This document shows, in pieces, positions 1 to 13,441 of a DNA stretch of 64,000 nucleotides. A program made the position numbers and the translations under genes. Below the pieces are notes generated by a model that had not been told where the DNA came from, did not search any database, and saw only the letters and a program-made list of their open reading frames with translations. The stretch spans positions 4,592,041-4,656,040 of the forward strand of contig JASSKH010000017.1 in assembly GCA_031763025.1 (NCBI GenBank). Direction: 5' to 3'. The stretch comes from Macrocystis pyrifera. Lineage: Eukaryota; Sar; Phaeophyceae; Laminariales; Laminariaceae. Every line of letters starts with the position of its first letter. The stretch's first letter is position 1.

Positions 1-141
1 GAGGGGGCGGGGAGGAGGGGGGGGGGGAGAGGGGGGGGGGGAGAGGGGGAGGGGAGGGAGGGGGGGGGGGGGGGAGGGGGAGGGAGGGAGGGGAGGGAGG
101 GGGGGGGGGGGGGGAGGGGGGGGGGGGGGGAGGGAGCGGAG
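1..141. repeat. G-rich low-complexity tract
   Basis: Almost only G with scattered A. No reading frame or element end is visible. It continues off the window edge. Confidence 0.9.
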
Positions 142-299
142 ACGAAACGAGTCTGGGTGCCGCAAAGCTTGGTGCCCCCCCCCGTGTGATGGCACCAGAC
201 CCTGCCGTGCGTAACATCCTCGGGGCATTTAGCAAGGACGCCGCCGCATGCCTTTAGAATACATAGCTTGTCGTTATGAGAAGCTGCGCAGGATTTGTG

Positions 300-432
300 T
301 ATTAATAGTACATACATATCCCACCCAGGAAACACGTGGTCATGTCGTGCAGGTTGTACGGCTCCCACCCGGCAACCATGAGCTACAGATCATACAAATC
401 ATACAGATCACACAGATCATACAGATTACCCA
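300..432 (+). repeat. Dispersed repeat with GATC/ACAGATCA words, copy 1
   Basis: It contains the segment ACCCAGGAAACACGTGG, then GCAGGTTGTACGGCTCCCAC and CGGCAACCATGAGCTAC, followed by short direct repeats of ATCATACAG. The same blocks recur at 3590-3790 (same strand) and 34430-34540 (opposite strand). Confidence 0.7.
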
Positions 433-700
433 ATAAGGCAACAACGCCTTATCGCTGGAACACCTTCCGTCAAATACAATGTTACCAGGTGGCGCGTGCT
501 TCGGTAGATATGGTACTCAATTTTTTCTGCGGCCCCTTCACTTGATTAAAATGTAGTAGGAATACACCACGCCCAAAAACTCGTTTTTTCGAGAAAACGC
601 TAGTATAAGTGCCCCCAAAGCCTATAGGTAGGCACATCACGATTTTTTTTTTTTTTTCGCAAAACACTGTTCATCTTCCAGCTATATATTGGGTCATTAA

Positions 701-829
701 CGCCTTAAAAAAACTGCAGTCCTGTTTTTGGAGAAAAAAAAAACACAGGGTAGCTTATAATTTGAGTGGTTTTGTCCCCCCCCCCCGAAATGGGACTGCA
801 GTTTTTTCGAGGGGTTAAGGAGCTCGGAG
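701..829. mobile_element. Inverted-repeat element, family B, copy 1
   Basis: The ends read CTTAAAAAAACTGCAGTCC on the left and GGACTGCAGTTTTTTCG on the right, an imperfect inverted repeat around about 80 bp. The TTTGTCCCC...GGGACTGCAG core matches five more copies in the window. It is a non-autonomous element by structure, and the transposase family is not recognisable. Confidence 0.65.
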
Positions 830-1117
830 TCAGAAATAGTTTGGCCGGAAATTTGTTATCCTTATCGTAGCTCGCCTCCGTTGTATTGGTCGTGGATTTG
901 GGCCGTGGGGTCGGTCATCGAGAACGAGAGAGCGCACGCTGTTCCTCAAAAGCCTTTTTCTTTTCGGAGAGGTCCTCGAGTGAGAGGAGGCTCAGAAATT
1001 TCGACCCCTGTAAAGCGCGCGCGCCTCCGACTGCCCCTCTTCTGCCCCGGAATTTTTAAGCGCGTATGCGTGCGCCTCCCCTCCTCCTGTCGTTCGACTC
1101 TCGCGTGTGTTTCGCAG

Positions 1118-1256
1118 AAACTGCGCCGAGGTGCTTCTGGTCTTCATGATCAAGCTGCTCAACTTCGTGTCGGCGGAGTCGGGAACCCTGCGCGAGTTCC
1201 AGCAGGAGATGACCTTCACCGATCCCGACGGGGACAAGGATGGGAAGGAAGAGATT
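1118..1256 (+). CDS. FANCJ: FANCJ-like helicase, tentative exon
   Basis: Acceptor TTTCGCAG, donor GTGAGA. It encodes NCAEVLLVFMIKLLNFVSAE and an acidic tail ending GKEEI, and enters with one base of a split codon. It resembles the helical stretch after the DEAH box of BRIP1 (LRAVCCSLINWLEAN), but the similarity is weak. Confidence 0.5.
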
Positions 1257-1281
1257 GTGAGACAGGGGATGTTCGTGTCAC

Positions 1282-1320
<39 letters not shown>

Positions 1321-4300
1321 TCCCCTCCCCCCCCCCCCCTCCCCACAAACTTGTTTTCGATGTCGGATTTGTACTTTTTGGTACTCATATTACTGTCCAA
1401 AAGGTCCTTATATTGCCGTCCATCGCGGTACGACTCTGTCCCTCAATGTAAGGGACTTTTTTTTGTTCAATATTAGTGTACAAGGGGTCCTTTTATGCCT
1501 GGGGCAGAGTGGTATTACGGGGGTCCATAGTTAATAGGACCTATGGTGTACATGAACACCTTTATGTTTACCTATTTTTTATGTTTACCAACAATATTTG
1601 GTCCTGTTTACTATGGTCCCCCGTAATAGTATGTGCGAACGAAGGTGCGCACATGTAGTCGGGCCTGTGTGGGAGTGCGGTTTTCGCTCGAGGAGCGCCG
1701 GAGAAACCACGCGGCGCGCGCGCGTTCGGCGCGAACGGCTTTGCGCGCGCGTACACACCAAGGCCGGCCGGCCGGCCGGCCGGCCTCTCTCTCTCTCTCT
1801 CGATCGTCGTCCCGGCGGAGGCGGAGGAGCTTCTTGTAGCAGCCAGCTCGTGTGGCGGACTGACTGACCCTGGCGTAAAACGGTCACACGCGGGCCTGCT
1901 TGTTGTTGTTGTTGTTGTTGTTGTTGGTTTTGTTTTTTTTTTTTTTTCTTGCATGTTCCGCATTGTCGCACCGTTTCACATTTGCGGACTCGAGGTCCCT
2001 GTCTCGAGCGACCATGGGCGGAGGTGACCTGCCTGCTTGTGCGGCAGATCAACGAGGAGAGATACCGCGTCGTCGTGAATGCTAACCGCAGCTACTGTAT
2101 ACCTGGTATATGTATGGGGGGGGGTGCGGATGGCACGGAAAATGACGGTCCCAAACGGGACGGCCAGGGCGGCGATCCGTGGCGGTGGCATGGAACGTGT
2201 TGAGAGTAGAGGGAGGGTCGGGTTCCCTCTCCCGCTTCGTCTGTACTAAAGCCCGGCCCCTCCCTCGCGCGAGCAGAAGAAACGGTGGGAGTGCGACAGC
2301 GCGGGGAGCAACTTCTGGAGCGACCTTAACCGACGAGGAAGGAAGACTCCCGTCATGTCTCTGGTTTCGGTGAGCGTAGGATACTGCCAGGTAGTTAGTA
2401 TATATGCGTAAGTTCGTGGCGTGTGGGTGCTGTTGGTATGTACTGTTGCGGGGGGCCATAGTAAATAGGACCATAAATTGTTGGTAAAAGTAGGAAAATA
2501 TATACCAGGTTTTTGTGTGTACCGTAGGTCCTATTTACTATGGCCCCCCGTAATAGGTGTGTACGTACAGCAGTATCGTTTTGCGCCAACGATTGTTTGC
2601 AGTTGTGTGTCGGCCTCGCTGTTCCTGGTCAGTGTGTACCAGGATGTCGCGCGTGACTACTCTCGGCTGCAGACACCGTTTCGATTCTTCCTGTCAGAAA
2701 TAGTTGTGGGCGTTGCAGTTTCGAGGTCGTGCTTAGTGCATGTATGCTGTACCTGGTATAAATCGGTGGGTACTCTGGGGTATCCGGGAACCGACGCGTC
2801 CTACAGTTCGGTGTAGAGGAATTAGTGTTCGATATAGTGTCGAAAGTTTTCGATACATTTATCGATACATTTATCGAGATATCGATGTATCGCATCGAAC
2901 GTTTTTTTTTTTTTTCGCCCTGCATCTCCTGCTGGTTTGCGCATCCCCCGTCTTTTTTTTTTTTTCACGCCTGACACTCAACAAAAGCTTCGACGTATTT
3001 GGTACCGGTATCAGATATCGATGTCGTACGTAGCTACCGGTTCTGTTCTGTATCAGATATCGATGTCGTACGTATCTGGTATCAAATATCGATGTCGTAC
3101 GTATCGATACGTTTTTTTCTTTGTTCATCGGCATCGTACATATCGAAGTCGATTCCGATGTCGCGGTCTTTATATTTTGGGACATAGCGCTGTCCCTACG
3201 TTTCGGGATAACTTGTTAATATTAAGGGACAGAGTGTTGAGTCATTAGCAAATTATCCCCATCAGTGGTTTTAGAGGAGAAAAGCTGAAAGGGCGAAAAA
3301 CCGATAATCAATGCCAAACCCGATATTATAAAAAAAAAAAAAACCCAGGTATTTTCTCACGAATTGTTGTCGTAAAACACGAACGAACGGTATTCCAACG
3401 ATATTTTTGGGTTAAGAAGCCCTCCCCGTGACAGCTTGGCCCAAACGTGCTATGAATGATACCTCACCTGGTTGTTTCGAAGGTCTACAGGAAAACCCGG
3501 GGACTCCCAGAGAAATACACACATACCAAATACCCCCATGCAGTGTTTCGATCGCGATCTATTAATAGATCGTTTAGAGCATGCGTAGCCTGCCGTTGTG
3601 TCATGTTTGTGCGGGATCTGTATGGTACAGATCCAACCTACAAGTACAGCATACAGGGATCTGTCGTGGTACGGCTCCATCCTACAGCATATAGGGATCA
3701 GTCGTACACCGTGCAGGTTGTACGGCTCCCACGCGGCAACATGGAGCTACAGCAGTACGAATTAATAGAAGATCATGTTGTACAATTCAGGAATATGTTG
3801 TTAATAGTTGCCCTTGAAAGATTTAGGTCGTGGAGGTGGGAGTTCTGTGACCAGTCCCAGGTGTGAGCTGGTTTCTGGTCTCGGTGAGCGTTCGAGTATG
3901 TAGCGTGTCACTACTGTTGCCTTACCCGACCGACACCTACGATTCTTCCTTGTATGGGCATCGCAAATGTTTTTTTTGCTGTACTATTGAAACCCCGAAA
4001 CGGTCGAAAGAAGAGGAAGAAACATACAATGCGCGTGGATGTGCACTTGGCGTTTGTTTTTTTTTTTGCTCTGGAGACAAGGAGCCAGAAAGCTAAAGAA
4101 ACCAGCGTCGTCGTGGGCAGGGGAGCTGGGATGCCTTTGCCAAGCGTTTTGATTGGATGAAGCTGCCCAGTGTTTCTGTCAAGCGCTCTGCGGTTAAAGT
4201 TGTGAGCTTTCCGGAACCCAAGCAACACGAACAGTGGCGCTTTGGTTGTTAGCCTCTACCACTAATAATAGCTCTGGCATTAAAAAAATGTTACTATCCC

Positions 4301-5727
4301 TACCTGTGGCTTGGAAAAAAATGCTGGTCGCTGCGTACCTCTGGCATTTATAATTGTTCAAGTCTCTAGCTCTGGCATTAAAAAATGTTGGCCTATACGT
4401 ATCTCTGGCATTGAAAAGCGTTACGTACGTACGTAGTCTCTATCAACAAGCTTTCGCACTAAAAATGCGACACGACTTCGAATGACCGCAAACGAACGAG
4501 TGCAGGCGCTGGAAGAGATCAAGGAGATGATCAAGACTGCCGACCCTGAGGAAAGCAGAGAGAGGATTACGCCGGCGCTGAACATGCTCGGGAACTTTCT
4601 CTTTGTGGCCGGCCTCGCGCAGCGGCGCCCCCACGAGTACAATGTGAACATCATGGTGTGGGACAACGTGAAGCAGCAGAATCTTCTGGCGCACGGCAGG
4701 TAATACGGGAGGTGATAGGGGCGGCGAGGGAGGGGGGGAGGGTTGCACGGCCCTTTCTTCTGGGAGCGAACACAGAATGATGCGCAGAATGGTGCGCAGA
4801 GCAACACTTTACGTCGGCGGCTGATGCTATGCTTCTTTCATACGAACTTTAGGGTCGGCGATCGATAGACCGGTGTACCCGGTACATTTTTACGTGTTTG
4901 GGGCGGGCTTGATTATTTGTTGGGGTTGGAGCAGATTTTATTCATTGGGGTGGAGAAGATTTTGTTTGTCGCGCTTTCTGTGTCAATGGCCATGCCGACC
5001 TTTTTTCACCGCAGCGAGGCTTGTTCGTTTGTTTTTTTTCTACGCGAGAGCAAGGGTTGAATCGCTGCTATTACGTCTTCATGGTTTGTGTGTTGGTTGT
5101 TTGGTTCTAGTTCGTTAGAAATGGTTCAAACACGTCCAGCACGCGCTGGTCAGAAATGACGTGCAAACGGTGAAATGCGCATGCGGGGAAATAATCCCAT
5201 GGACCCTCATCGCCCTGTGCACGCGTTACCGCGTGCTATTCGCGAGCGCACCCATCCCCGACGGTGCGGACGCTTGTCCCATGACATCCCTGGCATATCA
5301 CAGGATAGCGAGCTCCACTAACTCCGCATTTCGCCTTCTCTCTCGGCAATTTGCGGCCAACTGTCTGACAGCGGAGACGCGCGGAGATTGCGAGCAACCT
5401 TCCCACCTCCCTCCCCTCTCCCCCCCTCCCGCTCCCCCCGCCTCCCCCCCCCCCCCCCTACCTATCTGTTTTTTTCCCATCGCCACCTTCTCTTCCCCCC
5501 CTCCCCCCCCATTCATTGACACTGTCATCCATATGCAAGAAAATCCGCCTCACAAGCGGTTCTTAGTATAATAGGATGCAGCTCACCCCCCCCAACACCT
5601 CACGGCGCTTCGCGCTTGGTGCAAGCAATGTCTGCCTGATCGGTGAAAACCCGACGTGCTCCGTCCCGACATTGTAGGGATGCGAGGGTCTATGGTCATA
5701 CGACTACGGCCATGCACGAAAATGAGT

Positions 5728-5768
<41 letters not shown>

Positions 5769-6817
5769 ACCACCTTGTGTGCCTCCACCAACAAATCGCG
5801 CTGTAATACCTGAAACAATTCTCCAAGAGAACACGGGCGGTGCCCCGCGAACGGTTCGCCGTTCATGCTTGGTGGAAATGTGCCCCAGCGAATGTTCCGG
5901 CTAAACATGTGGCTCATGGCCCCGGATGTCGTCTTCAACGAGGTCGCCGCGCAGGTGAATTGAATTCCCACCGTTTAGGAGTAGCGCAGGTGTCTCGTGC
6001 TGTTTTGTCTCCTCTTCTCCTTTCGGGTTTGCCCGCCTGCCCTTTGGTAGATATCAACAGGGAAGCGTTTATTGATGACGCCACCTCCCGGTGGCATGGA
6101 TGCCTTTTCTTCGTGGGGAAAAAAAAAAACGTGATGCCGAGGGAAAAAACCCGCAGCGTCACGAAACGTGTTATCTCTCCCGCATTTGGACCGGTTTTGT
6201 ACTGCTGTCCTAGTCGTGTGTATTCTCCAGACCGCGTTGCGTAGTCAGAGAAGGGACTTCGTAGGTGTGGACTGCGGACTACGTAGAACGAATTGCATTA
6301 ACCGCATTGTGTTGATGCTCACAGGATGACCCTCACCCATAGCGCCTTATCCCTTCCCCTATGTGGTCATACGACTACGGCCATGCATGACATGAGTACA
6401 CCCTCCCTCTCTCCACCTGCTCCGTCTAGAAAGGGATGTGTGGTCAATGGTCAAATGACTTACGGCAAGCAACATGTTATCACCCCCCCCCCCCCCCCCC
6501 CTCCCCTGCCTGGTCGGTGAAAACTCGACGCGCTCCGTCCCGGCATTGTGGGGATGCGAGGGTCTATGGTCATACGACTACGGCCATGCATGATAATGAG
6601 TACACACCCCCCCCCCCCCCCCCCCCCCCCCCCGGTCTGTAATCATGTGACTATGGCCATGCATGACACAATCTCCCCCCCCCCCCCCCCCCCAAACAAT
6701 GTAGCAAACGCGCAACTGTTGGAGGTGTGTCTACTAGGAGTAGGAATGATGCTCCGTCTCGAAAGGGATGCGTGGTCAGTGGTCAAATGACTAAGGCAAG
6801 CAACAAATGAGATGAGT

Positions 6818-6855
<38 letters not shown>

Positions 6856-9800
6856 CCTGGCGTTGTGTTCGTCCACCGTCCTCCGTTGACGCTGAAAATT
6901 GCCCCACGGAATGATGTGAACGGCGCCGCCAGGCACACTCCGTTATTCTGACCAGCGGCACGCTTAGCCCACTTCACTCTTTAAGGGCCGAGCTGGGTCG
7001 TTCGTTCGGCAAGCGCCTCCTGCCCTTCCCCCAACAGGTATCAAGGAAAACCCTCGAATCGCGCTTCATCGAGGCCCCATCGCGAGAGCACCGGGGGTGG
7101 ATGAGTGCCGCTTTAGCGTATAATTCAGACAGGAACGTGACGCTCATCACGAGGGATATATTTTGCCAACACATTATATTTGCACGGCAGCAGTACCATA
7201 AGTCGGTGGAATTATAGCTGTATATTTGTTTCCTGTACTTTTTGTTGCACTAGTAATACGAGACTGTTTTTTTTTCTGTCGATACCGTACGGTACGAGAT
7301 ACCTGGTACTGGTAGTTTTTTTTTCGTATTGTTTTTGTGTTGGTGACCAAGTTGTGTTTCCACTCTCCGTTTCAGTGCCTTGCACCGTTACTGGGCCCCG
7401 AGCTTCGACTAGCGGGTCACCCACGTTTTCTCTTCCTCCATCGGTTCTGTTCCTCGCTCATACGCGGGAAATTAACCCTGCGAAAAGTCCCGTGTTGAGG
7501 ACAGACTACTTTAAGAATTTGATAAGTTTTGTCCCCAAAACGAGACTGCAGTCCAAAAAGGGTCAACACATGTTTTTTTTGCCGCATCTTGGAAAATATG
7601 TCCGCGGTGGTGGTACCAGTACATGATATTATCGCGAACTCCAATAGAACGAAAGCTCAAACTTGAACATGCAGCAGTGGCCCCTCTCTCTATAGATGGC
7701 GCCGGTTGGGTAGTGCCGGTTGCCCGCTATAGTGCTAGGCACATATATATATATATATATGGGATTCACCAGCGTGTTACAGTGTGCGGAGGGATTAGTG
7801 CCGGTTGCCGCAATTTTTAGTGCCGGTTTTGTTGGTTGGCGCATACCTACCGGCACTATAGAGGGACCACTACTGCTGCACATGCGAAGTATGCTGAAGT
7901 GCTCCCCGTACCGCAGCCTTGGTCTACGCTGCTAGCTGGTGACACACAAGTGGTCGGAGATAAAACGCCTGCTGCACAGGCACGACGGCTAGGGAAAAAG
8001 AGAAACGCACTCATTTTCGTTCCCTTCTTACAACTAACTGCACGCACATTTTCGGCGACAAACTGGCTTGGCACTACAGTAGTGTCGCATAAATTTCGCA
8101 GCAGTGATGGTAGGGCTAGCGTAGTGTGTCGCATAAATTTCGCAGCAGTGATGGTAGGGCTACCGTAATGTGTCGCATAAATTTCGCAGCAGCGTAGGCT
8201 ACCGTAACGTGTTCCCGCGGGAACTCTTTCGCTGAGTCGAGCGGGGAGAGCCTTTCGGGACAACCGTCTGTTCCGGGGTCAACGACGCATATCATTGGTG
8301 CTACCCACGTATTCGTACCGTGTTACGCGCGACCGTAGTATCACACCAAGCTTACGAAGATGGGTTTTGCCGAAAAAATCGATCTCACAGCTGAGGAAGT
8401 AGTTGTGTTTGTTTTCGTTCTTCCAAATATATACCAGGTAAACTGGAGTGCTCTCTGCACTATGATCAATGTTCTCGCTTCTCACTCTGTTCGCGCGCTG
8501 CTGAGAAGACGCAATGCGCCTCTCTTGTCCCGCGGTAGGTAGCCTTTCCACGCCCTCTGTATCTCATGTGGCATAGGGTATCGGTACAACAGTAGTCCAG
8601 TCCATTGAGCGGGTGACGCATTGCTATATAGACCTGTCTTTGAGCATTCCTAGAAATACGCCCTGCGCGCGGCCCTCTTTTAACGCGCTACCACAGCGCG
8701 CGCTAGCTATCGGCAGGCGGTGTCCGTGCCACTGCTCTTCGCGCGATTTTTCTTTGTAAAGAAGCATGACGACGACCAGCCGTCGACGTAAAAGTCAACC
8801 AGCTGAAGGTTTTTCAGCCGACCGTCCGCGATAGAAACGCCTCCACGACTCATCGGTGGAGACTGATGTTGTGTCGTGATCGGCCTCTTGGGTATTTTCG
8901 CTCTCGACCGCCAGGCGCTGGAAGCGAACCACGTCGTAAAGCATGGGATGCAGCTGGAGGTCATCCCCGTCGGGCACTCCCCGGACAACCGCACTACTCT
9001 GACGTGAGACCGCCTACCTTCGTGTGTTCCGTAGGTACTTTCGCCCGGAGCTGAGGGCGCTGTTTTAGAGTCCAGGCGCGATTGCCCTAATTCGTGGAAA
9101 AAAGAAAAGGCTGCCGGTTGGTTTTATATTTCACGTCGGCAGTTTCTAAGTTTCGCTGTATCGAATTATCGTACTCTGGGATAGATCGCACCGGCCGCGT
9201 TTTGCCACCCATTCCCTCTGGCATACCCGCTTTTGGTTTTGCTGGTACTTTCACGAGAAACTTTGACCTAACGACTACTGAAAGCGTATATTTTTTCTTT
9301 TATTTTTTTTCGTCGGTTCGCTATTTGTTGCCAATCTATCACTAAACTACCGCTAGAAGAGCCCGCACGCCAAAAAGCGTTGGCAGCATCTGTTATTAAA
9401 AGGTTCCATTCCGAAAAAGAGTATGGTTTTACAAAGGGGAGGATATGTGTGTGTGTTTCCGCCGCCGCGTTGCTGTGATACGAGAGCGCCTACGAAGAGA
9501 GAGGCCGTCGCTGGTTTTCAATGACTCACGATGCGAGCGTTGCCTTCTTCCTTCGGCTCAGGTGCGTCGAGAAGAACATGAAGAGGCATAGCTTCTTGGA
9601 TCAGATTGGGCGCACGGTCGTGGCCCTGTGCCGGAACATCCCGCGAGGGGTCCTCGTGTTCCTACCGTCCTACGCGCTACTCCGCCAGGTCGGGCTGCTC
9701 TGGCGCGAGAGCGAGGTGAGGGGGCGACTCCGGGCCAGAACCTACCGAGATTATTCCTCGCACGATCCTAAGATACATCAATCGTCAATCATCTGTCAGC

Positions 9801-12217
9801 AATAAGTAAATATAGGGTGACTGAGGTCAGCATCCACAATCTTTTTTTGTTTTTTTCTCCCCAAAAAGTGATGTCGCCGCCATATATGACATCACCAGGG
9901 GACCAGAGATTTTCCACCAATCTTAAATCCCTATATATATATTTTTCACCAATCAGATAACTGCGGGCACCTTTTACCTTTCTGTGTTCCTGTTGTGACT
10001 TTGTATCGTGGCTTAATTCGTACCGTGGTGTATATATAGTACGGAATCAATGGGGCATGTCTGCTGCGACCAGCCGGGCTCTCACCCAAAGGTTGCTACT
10101 TACTCGCCGCGTTGATCATCTGGCAATCGACGCGACGCCTCGTCGCAAAGAGTAGCTCCCCCCGGTAATAGAAAATACTTGATACATATATTTGTTCCCG
10201 GCGAAACTGCGTCTTACAACAGCCTTGGTTGTGTTGTTCATGTATACGTAATCTTGTTTGATTTGTTCGGCGGATGGGTGAATGCGTATAGCTTTATGCT
10301 TGCCGCGCTTCCATAGTTGTGTTCGTGCGTCAGTTTTTTTCGAGTCGGTTTGTTTGTTTGTTTTTGCTGGTGGGGGGGTATTTGGAGGCTCGTGCGAGCT
10401 ATCCACAACGCAAGGAGTCTTTTTTTTGCTGAGGACTTTTTTGGTAAAACACCAAACTTGATCCTTTTAGTACTGCACTCCCGTTTTGGGGACAAGCCAG
10501 TCAAATTCTATGTAGTTTGTCCCCAAAACGGGACTGCAGGACTAAACGGGTCCCTCCCAGAAGGGTGAAACGTGCGCCAACCACTATGATAGCTCCTGGT
10601 GGTGCTGCATATTGTCATCCGAGCACAAGGTTCCGCGGTATGCGGTGTGAGTGGTGCGGCTTACACTATCGACAATGGCTCGGGCGCAAGCCGCCGCGAG
10701 AGCGACAAGCTACTCGCTCCCGCTGGCTGCGGTTGGTTCCGGCCCAGTAAACCTCGGTAGACAGCCTCGCTTCTGAATTTCGACAGGCCTACCGTGCTTG
10801 TTGTACCCGTTTTCTTGCGGCGCACGCAAAATCACGTGTGGGTCGAGAGGGCAGCAACGCACCGTGATATGACGTTTCTACCCATGCTTCGGTGGTGTAT
10901 TTTTGTCAAATGCAGCACCTGCTTCTGGTGCACGCCACCGTTCCGAGAGCGACGTAGGTCAAGGGTTAACAGGTTAGCAGACCGCGTGCTCTGTACATGG
11001 CGCGTCACACCAGGTGCGTCACAGCAGTAGCCCACACCCTGCCGTCCGAATCCGAACGCAAACAGCAGTTGCACTGCACCGTGCGGGGGCGCCGATCGAT
11101 CTATCAAAAGCCGGTTTTCATCTTGCACACCTCGAATGTCCAATGACATAATCGCTTCTAACGTATCTGGAGGAAAGTAACTGTTTTGTAGTAAATGCAT
11201 GGTCGATAGCAGCATCTCGGCTTTGGTACCATGCGGAGTGTACGCACCACCCTCAAGCTCATCGTCGACCGATGTCTCCTTCCAACCCCCGCCACCATTC
11301 TCACATGCACCACCCTAAAAAAACACAGCGTCGATCGGTGTCTCCTCCCACTCCCGCTCCACTTCACGCTTTCCCCTCGGCACGCGCGGCTAAACAAGGT
11401 GTGGTCGGAGCTGGAGAAGATCAAGGGGGTGATTGTGGAAGAGACCGAAGCGGCTTCGGAGTTCAAGGCTACGAAGAAGCGTTACGAGACGGCCATCGAC
11501 GACCCGCAAGGCGGCAAAGCCGTCCTCCTCGCGGTGTACCGCGGAAAAATGAGCGAGGTGATCTACCTTCGCTCGGAATATCGAGTGCTGCCCCCCCCCC
11601 CCCCTCTATTTTGCTTCTTGTTGCTCGTCGTCGCGCTCGGGGCGGAAGTATTCTTTGTCCGGTAGTCCGGGGTGCGTCAGGCGTGTCGGTTCGTGGGATA
11701 GGCTATAAAGCCGTTTTGGGGCCCGGGTGGATGCTAGAGACCAAAACAAATGAGTACGTAGGTCGTGCGGTTTTTCCCAGCCCGCTGTCGTAGTGCAAAT
11801 ACCGCAGCAGTGCGAATAGTATAGTTCCAAGCTGCCCGCATGTCGGTGCAACTCCTTACGTCCCATTCCGGGCATATTTTTTCAACATCCCGTGACCCAG
11901 AAGCCCCTGGGTTTCTCGTGTAACCGGCGCTGCAATGATTTAGGTGTTCGTCGCTTTTTCCCTCTCAAGTCCCTAAAGGGTTTCGAGTGTGGCGCTGAGG
12001 CGTTCACGATGCTTGAGTGGAGCACGGTCGAGAGGGGGCTTCGTAAGGAACAGGGTAGGCATGACCGCTGTTTTTTTTTGAAGCGGAAGCGCCGGTGAAT
12101 GCCGCAGTGGCATCGTGCCGGGTGAAGGGAGCACCATGCACGCCACCGCTGCGTTCCATTTAACCCCTTCCCTCCTCGCCTTTGGTCATATGACTACGGC
12201 CATGCATGATAATGAGT

Positions 12218-12266
<49 letters not shown>

Positions 12267-13400
12267 GCCTTTCCCCTTTTTAATTTTTGTAGAGAGGCGT
12301 TCTGCCTCCAGGCTGCTCTATCTACCTAAACCTAAACCACGCGTGTTTGCCTTGGCCAACAAGCTTGTCGCACCCCAGGAAGGGTATGCGACCTTCAGTT
12401 TTGCCGCACGCTTGAACGTTCGCGACAGCCCCGCTCCCGTCCGCCCCCGTACTGAGCTACAAACGAAGCGTCATGTACCTACAACGGTATCGCTGCATTT
12501 GCGGTGGTTTTACACGCTTCGGGGCTTCCTTACCCTCAGAGCATGTGCAGCACGTATCAATAAATTGTCACAGGGCTGATCCCCCCCCCCTAGTTCATTA
12601 GAAGCTGTCATCCATTGCAAGTCTGCCCCCCACAAGCGGGTCTTAGTAGGATGCAGCTCACCCTTCATGCGAATCGCCGAACAACTCACGGCGCTTCGCG
12701 CTTGGTACAAGCAATGTCTGTCCGGTTGGTGGAAACCCGACGTGCTCGGTCCCGGCATTGTAGGGATGCGAGGGTCTATGGTCATACGACTACGGCCTTC
12801 ATGCGAATCGCCGAACAACTCACGGCGCTTCGCGCTTGGTACAAGCAATGTCTGTCCGGTTGGTGGAAACCCGACGTGCTCGGTCCCGGCATTGTAGGGA
12901 TGCGAGGGTCTATGGTCATACGACTACGGCCATGCATGATACTGAGTACCCCCTTTCCCCCCCCACAACACGTCCTCTCCGTCAGGGTATCAGCTTCAAC
13001 GACCACTACGCAAGGGGGGTGCTGTGCGTGGGCATCCCCTACCCCAACTTCGGCGACCCCAAGATCGAAGCGAAGCGCCGGTTCAACAACTGGAAAAAGA
13101 TCGGCGGTGCGCCGGACGAGGATTTCCGCGGCGGAGGCGGTACGCGGTCTTGGCCGGCGATCTGCGCCGCCGGCGAACACGAGGCGCAGCGCCGGTGGTG
13201 GTTGGGCAGCAGCACCGGCGATGGTCATGGTGAAAGGGTGGTGGTGAAGGTGCAGCCGCGGGATGGTGCGGCAGATGTGGTAGTGGCGGCGGTAGAAAAA
13301 TGGAGGCGACTATGGTGGCAGATGATCACGATGCAATGACGGTGGTGACAGACTCGTCGTCTCAAGACTCAGAAGCGGCAACAGTGGCGGCGGCAACGGC

Positions 13401-13441
<41 letters not shown>

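Larger units (their letters stand above)
142..1117. other. Intronic or flanking DNA before the first visible helicase exon
   Basis: It holds one copy of the GATC-word repeat (300-432) and one inverted-repeat element (701-829). I see no exon; the DEAH-box and iron-sulfur exons expected for this helicase are not here and should lie upstream of the window. Confidence 0.5.

Noticed and set aside
3827-3862. Possible small exon reading RSWRWEFCDQSQ
   Set aside because: It has AG and GT borders and resembles the tentative exon at 2277, but its frame does not fit the helicase model and it is very short.
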